Source: an uncultured Eubacteriales bacterium (GTDB taxonomy: Bacteria; Bacillota; Clostridia; Oscillospirales; Oscillospiraceae). Taken from it: 64,000 nucleotides of DNA. The notes below the pieces were generated by a model. That model was not told where the DNA came from and made no database searches. It worked only from the letters and a program-made list of their open reading frames with translations. Shown in pieces: positions 34,780 through 43,000 of the stretch (the first letter of the stretch is position 1; each line of letters opens with the position of its first letter). The translations under genes were made by a program, and so were the position numbers. The stretch is from NCBI GenBank assembly GCA_900540545.1, contig UQGJ01000003.1, positions 62,001-126,000 on the forward strand. Direction: 5' to 3'.

Positions 34780-36309
34780 ATGCCCAGCAAGAAGAAGAAA
34801 GTTGATCCCGAGGTCCCGGAGGAGAAGGTGGAGACTGTCGAGGATCCGAAGCCGGAGGAGGAAGGGCCGCCTGCGGGGGACTTTACCGTGGAAGACCCGC
34901 CCGCCGAGGACCCGCCTGTGGAGGAGCTGCCCGTGGAGAACCCGCCCGTGGAGGACACACCAACGGAAGACCAGGCCGATCTCCCCCGCGTGCCGGAGGC
35001 CGGGGCCCCTGTTGAGGAGGCTGCGCTGGTAGAACAGGTGCCGGAGGACAGCAGCACGGATGCCGCCGATGGAGCACCCCCTGTCGTCCAAGAGGATGAA
35101 GGTCTGACACCGCCGGAGGGAGTCCCTCCCCTAGACGCTGTCCCGGAGGGTTATATGGCCTTGGCCTCCGACACCGAAGACGAGGATCAGGAGGGCATCA
35201 GTGGGGATGGAGAGGGAACCGAACTTCCCCTGGAGGAAGGCACGCTCCCGGATGCCCTGACGCCCCCGGCGGGAGATGGACCGCCGGAGGAGGTCACCAC
35301 GGACCCGGAGGCAGTACAAGAGGTGGCGGAGAATGCCCCGCGCGATGGTGCTGCGGTGCCGAAGGAAGCACAGGCGCGGCCTGCAAAAGTCAAGAAGAGC
35401 GCCAAGCCGCCGGCGGGTTCCATGCCGCCCAGCCGGGCGGACTTTTTTGCCGCCGACTTCCGGGAGCTGGACCGCTACCTCTCCCCCCGTCAGCGGCAGG
35501 AGTGGGAGGCCATCTACGCCTCTTTCCGCTCCAAGAACCTGCTGTACGGAGAGGTCATCGGCAGCGACCCCAAGACCTTCAACATGAAGGAGAACGGCGA
35601 GTGGGTGCGTAAGAAGATGTGGTGTCCCGTGCTCCTGGACTACCGCGTGAAGGTTCTCATTCCGGAGACAGAGATGTGGATGCCCGGTGAGGAGCGCCCA
35701 TCCTTTGTGCTACAGGAAATGAAGGGTGCCAAGGTTGGCTACGTCATCATCAACGTGGACCGTGAGGGCGAATGCGCCATCGCCTCCCGCCGGATCGCCC
35801 TGGCCGCCCAGCGTCATTACTTCGGCACCGTCCGCGGCGGCCATCAGGAGGGGGAGATGCTCAAGTGCAACGTGCTCAGTGTGGGACCCAAGCTGTGCTT
35901 GGTGGAGTGCGGGGGCTACGACATCACCCTTACCCAAAGGGACCTGAGCTACACCTCCATCCCGGACCTGCGGGAGAAGTACCACCCCGGCGACGAGCTG
36001 GACTGCATCCTCATAGAGTACGCGCCCAAGGAGGAGCGGCTGGTCATCTCCGTCAAGGAGGTGGAGCCCAACCCCTTCATCGGCGCTGATCAGCGCCATC
36101 CTGTGGGCGCCCGGCGCAACGCCACCATTTCCGGGAAGTACAAAGGCGGCGTTTTCTGCACGCTCACCGACGGCACCGTGGTGCTTTGCCTTTACTCCCC
36201 GCTGCACTCCGACGCCAGCTTCCAGATCGGCGACGGCGCGGTGATTGTCATCAGCAAATTCGATTATGGGAACCAGCTGGTCTACGGGCGGATCCTGTCT
36301 AAGTGGTAA
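34780..36309 (+). CDS. S1-domain RNA-binding protein with an acidic Pro/Glu-rich N-terminus, 509 aa
   Basis: ATG 34780 follows AAAGGAG. Residues 1-215 are acidic and repetitive (PPAEDPPVEELPVENPPVED style), presumably disordered. From residue 225 on the protein is folded: a first beta domain (YGEVIGSDPKTFNMKENGEW), then an S1-like OB fold (GEMLKCNVLSVGPKLCLVEC, then YHPGDELDCILIEYAPKEER and LVISVKEV) as in ribosomal protein S1. A C-terminal beta domain ends at LVYGRILSKW. S1 folds bind single-stranded RNA, so a role in translation or RNA handling of the element is plausible. No gene symbol can be assigned. Confidence 0.75.
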   Translation: MPSKKKKVDPEVPEEKVETVEDPKPEEEGPPAGDFTVEDPPAEDPPVEELPVENPPVEDTPTEDQADLPRVPEAGAPVEEAALVEQVPEDSSTDAADGAPPVVQEDEGLTPPEGVPPLDAVPEGYMALASDTEDEDQEGISGDGEGTELPLEEGTLPDALTPPAGDGPPEEVTTDPEAVQEVAENAPRDGAAVPKEAQARPAKVKKSAKPPAGSMPPSRADFFAADFRELDRYLSPRQRQEWEAIYASFRSKNLLYGEVIGSDPKTFNMKENGEWVRKKMWCPVLLDYRVKVLIPETEMWMPGEERPSFVLQEMKGAKVGYVIINVDREGECAIASRRIALAAQRHYFGTVRGGHQEGEMLKCNVLSVGPKLCLVECGGYDITLTQRDLSYTSIPDLREKYHPGDELDCILIEYAPKEERLVISVKEVEPNPFIGADQRHPVGARRNATISGKYKGGVFCTLTDGTVVLCLYSPLHSDASFQIGDGAVIVISKFDYGNQLVYGRILSKW

Positions 36310-36589
36310 AAAGGAGATGCAGCGCCATCACTCCGTCCGTGCGGTAGAAGTTCACCCCATCGGCGGCAAAGGACACGGTGCGTTTTCTGCCTTCTGTCCG
36401 ACGCCACATGTCCTGTGTGTGCCGATAAAAAATGGGAGGCCGCCACGTGCGGCCTCCCATTTTCCTGTTTATTATGATAGGCTAGGTAATGAATCATTCT
36501 GGCCCCAGCAAGAACTGCATCCAAGGGCCCTTAGGAGTAGCAAGGGCCCTTGCCAAAGTGTGGACCCTTATCTAGGTTTTGGAATGGCA
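36310..36589. other. Intergenic boundary between transfer region and toxin cargo
   Basis: No convincing gene is present. The stretch holds a strong bidirectional-looking terminator (36429-36463) and, further right, two copies of the palindrome AAGGGCCCTT about 20 bp apart (36523-36553). The latter form a hairpin downstream of the minus-strand immunity gene. Base composition shifts from GC-rich on the left to AT-rich on the right, so this is a likely insertion junction for the cargo block. Confidence 0.6.
36429..36463. terminator. Perfect 15-bp terminator hairpin
   Basis: AAAATGGGAGGCCGC (36429-36443) and its exact complement at 36449-36463 flank a 5-nt loop. With A's on one side and T's on the other it can end transcripts from both directions: the S1-protein operon from the left, and the RHS-immunity operon from the right. 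Confidence 0.9.
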
Positions 36590-37042
36590 TTAATTCGATC
36601 TGATGCACTGAAATTGCTCAAGAACCGCCTCACCTAATGCCTGTGGAGATGTTTCAATGGAAAGTACAAGATTCGGCGTTTCTGACTCAACGAAAAAAGC
36701 AGACCCTGTTTTTTCCTTATAATACCTAAAAATACTAAATTTATCGTCGTTGAGTTCAACAGCCAAGAGCGACGAAGACTTTTGAAACTTACTCCAGCTC
36801 CTAATTCCTTTAGGTAATAGCCAGTAGTCTTTAGCATCTTCTTTTATTAGGAGTGAATCCGCTAAAAAACTATTCCTCATTTGTATAATTTCTTCTCCTA
36901 ACATTTCGGGATTGAAAGGACATTCAATAAGTATGGCAGCAGGAGATAGTTTCTTCGAGTCAAGTATAGGTACTGCCACAATTTGCTTGGCATTAACATA
37001 AAAAAGTTCTATAGCTTTTCTAGGGACATAACCACTTTCCAT
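36590..37042 (-). CDS. Probable immunity protein for the RHS toxin, 150 aa
   Basis: Minus-strand gene starting at 37042, only 10 bp after the stop of the RHS toxin gene, the standard place for a polymorphic-toxin immunity gene. The 150-aa product is cytosolic (no signal peptide) with an alpha/beta pattern: VNAKQIVAVPILDSKKLSPA, then an acidic C-terminal helix SIETSPQALGEAVLEQFQCI. Codon use is AT-rich like the toxin gene. I assign function by position and size; I cannot name the Imm/CdiI family with certainty. It should bind and neutralise the nuclease tip in the producer cell. Confidence 0.75.
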   Translation of the reverse strand: MESGYVPRKAIELFYVNAKQIVAVPILDSKKLSPAAILIECPFNPEMLGEEIIQMRNSFLADSLLIKEDAKDYWLLPKGIRSWSKFQKSSSLLAVELNDDKFSIFRYYKEKTGSAFFVESETPNLVLSIETSPQALGEAVLEQFQCIRSN

Positions 37043-37052
37043 AGTTGTTCTC

Positions 37053-40000
37053 CTAATGAGGAATTACAGAAATATTAATCGTGATAGGTACGGTCTTTCC
37101 ATTATAACTCCAGCCGGCCGCAGCTTTGCTGGTTAAGTTATTTATAACATTAATTTGAGCTTGAGTCAATGTAACATCTGGAATTGCAAGTTCCAATACT
37201 CTGGTGCTAACGTTGCTTACTGAGCCAGAAGCGTTTGATGCACCCTGGAATCCAGCCAACTTATTGAGATATTCTTTAAGTTTACTTTCGAGTTTTGACG
37301 CTACAGAATAGGTGCTCTGTGTAATATCCAGACTTTTAATGCTAACCGCAGTTCTAGTCCTTTGATTCCAAACGTCAATTACCGGGAAATTGCTAACTTT
37401 ACCTTCAAGCCAATCCCAGCCTTGGCTTTTTAAATAGTACAACTCTTTTATCGCTTTTTCAATATCGAATCCGCGTGCACTCCACCCCTTAGACCAAACA
37501 GCGCATGTAAGTGTATCCACATAACGCCGGGTCTTTGCCTTGAGACTATCAATTGTAGCATTGTATGCACGTCTTGCAGCTGTAATTGCCTGTTGAGCGC
37601 TTTGGCCGAGCTTGGTATTCGTCATGTCCTCGACCAAGCCCAACAGCTTCTGTCCTACTTTAGTGTTCTTCAGGTAGTTGGCAATTTGCGGGCCCTTCGC
37701 GCCTAGAATGAGCTGGGCAACATCAACTAATATATAGCCAATTCTGTCGCCATAAGCCCTGACCGCTTCATCAGTTGCCTCGCTAAAGGGATTAAGAACG
37801 TCAACGTTATTTACCACATAAACGTAGGGTTCAATCATCCCAGAAGCGATTGCTTTGGCCAAATCTAAGAGATCTAACTCGCCATTCCAAAGGGCCTTGG
37901 CAATCTCAACTATAGTTGTAATGGCCTTGGGAATATTGATTGCATCTAAGAATTGCTGTTTGAGACTGCCGCCGATTCCCTCAAACAAAATGCCCGTCTG
38001 CGTGAAATAGTTCATTTGACCCATCGGGTCGATTCTGCTCAACGGGTTATCCGCAACATAGATATACTGAACCAGAGTCATCGGATTGCTGGGAACGCCC
38101 TTGACCGGATCCATTGCCAAGAACCGCCTATTGTCGGCATCGTACATTCTGGCCTTGGCATAGAACAGATTCAAGACATCATCGTACTGATGACCAGCAT
38201 AGGTGATTTCAGGGAGGAGAATTCTGAACCCACCATCAACCGTCATACTGTCATACGCCGTCACACGGCCCCAAGCATCGTAATCAATCCGCGCAGGGAC
38301 ACGGCCAAACTGATCCGACATATTAACGACGTTGCCAAGACGGTCTGTATGAACATAATTGGAGTAAATGCACTTCTTAATTTGCTGTCCCCACCAGTCG
38401 CTCCCATCGCTGGTAACCTTAACATTAACTAGGTCGTTACCATATACATAACGGAAGTCGTAACCGCCGACCTCGTGCTCCATCAGCACACGCTGGTCGA
38501 TGTTAAGTCGGGTATAGTCGATAACGTAGTCGCTGAAAACTACTTCTGGTCCGTGGGGCCCCTCTAGGTCGGTTTCCACACTCGGCGTCTCACAATGAAA
38601 ATCGGTGTACCCATGCGTGTTGTCACGGAGGATGAGCTCAGTGCCTACACGCACGCCCAGACCGTTGTAGGTATAGTTACTGTACTCTCCTTCCTTGTTG
38701 GTACCGGAAACCATCTTATTGGTTTCGTCATATTTGTAGGTAGCAATGGTAATATTTTTTGGTCCCTGGGTTGTCGGTGCACAAATTTCCTCTTCCTGCA
38801 CCAAATTGCCCCGTTTGTCATACGTGTAGCCGTAGTCATAGAGCCTAGTAATGCTGCTAATATAGCTGCAATCTTCCTTGTGAACCATCTGGTTCAGATT
38901 GTTGTATTGATAGGTCAGTATCGTAGGTTGACCATTCTCCGGCCTCGTCTCCCGGACGAGATTTCCCAAACTGTCATATTGATAGGTAATTTCCTGATTG
39001 CTGTTCGGATACCCCTCGGTGACCCGCTTAGAACCTGTGAGCCGATTAAGCTCATCATAGTTATAATCCGTGCAGGATACAAGGCCCGCAATGGCATCTG
39101 TGTCTCGTTTGTACTCCCAAATCAGATTCCCTTGTGCGTCATATTTGTATTCATATTTCTTTACTGTCTTTTTTACTACAGGGAAGGGATCGGTGTCCAT
39201 TACCTTGATGAGGTTGCCCTCGGCATCGTAGGTATTTTCTTCAATCCAACCATTCGGATAAATCAGTTCGATCGCACGGTTAGCATCGTCGTAGATGTAG
39301 GTATAAACACCTTCGTCCGGATCTTGTACCTTGGTCAGGTTGTAGACTTCGTCATAGAAATTTTTAACCTCGCCGCCATCCGGATATTTTACCGTGGTCT
39401 GGTTTCCGACCTCATCATAAGTGTATTCTGTAATATAGCCCTTGTGGTCGGTCGCCTTTCGCAGTTGGCCTAAAAGATCTAATTCAAAAGTATTTGTGCC
39501 TGTCCAATCATCCATCCGAACAAGTTCGCCCACTTTGTTGTACTGGAAGTTGGCCTGCTTGGTATCATTATAATTAATGGACTGGACCAAATTTAACGGG
39601 GTATAGGAATACTGAGTCACATAGCCATCCGCGTCAGTTTTAGAAACTAGATTTCCATTCCCATCATAAATGTAAAGGGTGTCATCGCTCAAAGCATTTA
39701 TTTCTTTGACGATGAGATTGCGGCCATCATACTCATAAAGAGTGACCTCATGCTCGTCAACACCATTAACGCTGTCCACCCTATGGAGATCCATTTTTAC
39801 CATCTGATCATTGGCGTTATACGTGAATAGAGCCTCGGTACCGGCGGCATCAATCGTTTTAATTATATTGCCGTTGCCATCATAGATGTACTGCGTCAAA
39901 TTACCATTTTTATCCCGTACAGCGGTAATTCTGCCTACTGCGTCGTAGCGGAACCACTGTGTGTTGCCTCGCCGGTCAGTCTGACCTACAACTCTATTAA

Positions 40001-43000
40001 GGGCGTCGTAAGTATAGATTACAGTACCAGCAGCGTCGGTCATCGAAATCAGATTGTGATTTGCATCATAGGTGTAGGTGTTCGTCACACCTCTAGCATT
40101 GGTCTCGGTTAGTACATTTCCAGCGGCATCATAAGTATAGCGAGTGATGTTGCCTTTTGCGTCAGTGACCACAGAAACACGATCCATTACATCGTATTCG
40201 AAGGTGGTGGCGTGGCCTAGCGCATTTGTAAGGGAAACCAGTCTGCCGAGTGCGTCATATGTATAATTAGTTACTGCGCCTTCTTCGTTGACTGACTTCA
40301 CCAACCGGCCATCTGCATCATACTCATTAAACGAGCTGTTACCCTCTGCGTTAATTTTTTCTACAGCACGATCCAGACCGTCATATACATAATGATTTAC
40401 ATTGCCATTTCCGTCGGTGAAGGTCAAAACATTGCCGTTGCCGTCATAGGTGTAAGAGAATGTGTACCCCTCGGGGTCAGTGTAGCTCGACACTTGGTTG
40501 CGTGCATCGTAAACATAGGTGGTGGCGTTTCCCTCGGCGTCGATCGTCTTTATAATGTTACCATTTGCATCGTATTCAGCATAAGTAACTCCACCGTTCG
40601 GGTCGGTGACGGAAAGCGCCCGTCCCAGCTTATCATATGTGTAGGAAGTGGTGTTGTTTTCTGCGTCCGTTGTGTAAAGCAGATTTCCGTTGGCATCATA
40701 AGAGCTGAGCGTAATTCCACCCAAGGCATCGGTCGTCTTAATCAGATTTCCAACCTTGTCATACTCATACAAAGTTTTATTGCCTAGTGCATCGGTTGTG
40801 GAGGTCATACGCCCATCTAAATCATATGTATAAGAAATTTCGTTGCCCAATTCATCTGTCGTAGACAGCAGGTTGCCATTCGCGTCGTAGGTCTTGCTAA
40901 GGGTACTATTATCTTTTTGCGTAGTTCCGATAACACGACCAAGCTCATCGTATGCGAAAGTCGTAACCTGCTTCAAGGGATCAATGGACGAAACCAAGCG
41001 CCCCATGGAGTCATATTTATACTCTGTAATAGAGCCAAGCGCTGTGGTGGTTTTTAACAGGTGCCCAAGTTCATCGTACTCATATTGCGTCTCATGGCCT
41101 AGCGGATCAGTTTGGGAAATCATGTAACCGTCAGCATTATAGGAATAGCTGCGAATGTTCCCGTTTTTATCTTGCTCAGCAATGAGGCGCCCCATTTGAT
41201 CATAACTTTTAACTGTACTGAAGCCCATGGGATCGGTTTCACCGAGATCACGGCCTTCATTGTCATAGCGGTATTCTGTGCGGTTGCCTCGTCCATCCGT
41301 ATATGCTGTTTGACGTCCGAGCAAATCATACTCATATGTGAAAGTATTGTTCTCGGCATCTGTAAGTTTGACCAGATTACCCTCGCTGTCGTACTCGTAC
41401 TTTGTTTCTCCACCGAGAGGGTCAATTACGGTAGATAGGCGATTTAGTGCGTCGTATTCGTAAACGGTTGTAAAGCCCTCTGCATTCGTTACTGTTGCAC
41501 TATTGTTATTGGCATCATAAGTATAGCTGGTTACAAACTTCATGGGGTCGGTTATGGACAGAAGATTTCCTTCGGAATCGTAAATATTTTCTGTTTTCCC
41601 ACCCATGGGATCGACCTGGGAAACAACCCTTCCCATCAAATCATAGGAGAAGGTCGTAGTTCCTCCTAATTGATCAGTAGAGGTAAGCACGTTGCCATTT
41701 GCATCATATGTATAATTTGTGGTTGTGCCGTCGGCGTAGCGGATGGTGCTGATTCTGCCTAAAATATCATATTCATACTGCGTGCTGAATCCCAGCGCAT
41801 CCTTGGTTGCTGCTTTTCTGCTCAGGCTGTCGTACTCATTAGAAGTCGTGGCTCCACCTGGCGAGGTGGTTTCTTTTACATTTCCCATACTATCGTAGGA
41901 ATAGGTAGTTATATTTCCAAGCGCATCCTTAATCTCAACCAACCTATTATTCTTATCGTAAGAGTAGGTTGTAGTAGCTCCGGTCCTATCAGTTTCAGAA
42001 ATTAGATTCCCATTGGCATCGTAGACCATTTGGGAGATATTGTTAAGGGCATCCTTTATCTCTGTTGTGTTTCCAACTCCATCAAAAACATACCTGGTAG
42101 TAGCACTTCTGGTATCAGTTTCGGAGGTAACCTGCCCGCGGCTATCATATTGAGTAGATATAACGCCACCAAGAGGATCTGTGGTGGAAAGTAGGCGGCC
42201 TTCATTATCATAAGAATAGGTCCACGTTCCACCCTTTGCATCCGTCATAGATGTCATGCGGCCGGCAGCATCATACGAATACTCAATGGCATATCCGTTA
42301 GCATTTTTACGGACAGTCATATTGCCGCGGTCATCATATTCGTAAGAAGTAATGCCCCCCATAGGATCGGTTATCTTTGTGACCTGGTCTTGAGTATTTC
42401 GCTCATAGATGGTACGGTTTCCCGTCCAGTCAGTTTCGACGGTGTTGAAGCCATTCCCATCCACTTCGTAGGTTTGGACATTACCCTGTGCGTCGGTCAT
42501 CCTAACCAGTTTGCCTGCGTCTGTGTATTCAAAGTTTACAGTATTGCCCAACGGATCTGTTTCAGCAATTAACCGTCCTCTATCATCGTAGGACATAACG
42601 GTTGTACCGTTCCCATCCGTCTTTGAGAGCATGTTGCCCACATCATCATAAGTATATGTTGTTAGAGCGCCCTCAGCGTCTGTCAGAGACAGTAAATTTC
42701 CCTTTGAGTCGTAGGTATACTGAATAGTTGCACCACGCGCATCAGTCTGGCTAAGCATATTTCCTTTACTGTCATAATTGAAGACAGTAGTGTCGCCATT
42801 TTGATTTGTGTAGCTCGTCACCAACCGATCAGTATTATATACATACCTCTCGGTAGTCCCGTCAGGATGCGTAATAGAAGAGATATTACCATATTCATCA
42901 TGATCGTAATAAGTGGTATTACCTTCACGGTCGGTTTCGCTGGTAATCTGGAACAGATTATTGTAAGTGATCTTGTGGCTCCCCTCGGAATTAGCACTTT

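Noticed and set aside
36245..36637. Plus-strand open frame of 130 codons between the S1-protein gene and the RHS island
   Set aside because: It runs through the end of the S1 gene and through a perfect terminator hairpin, and its product is unlike a folded protein. No ribosome site supports an internal start.
38595..39473. Plus-strand open frame of 292 codons opposite the RHS gene
   Set aside because: Hydrophobic Ile/Val-rich antisense translation of YD repeats; no ribosome site, domain or promoter.
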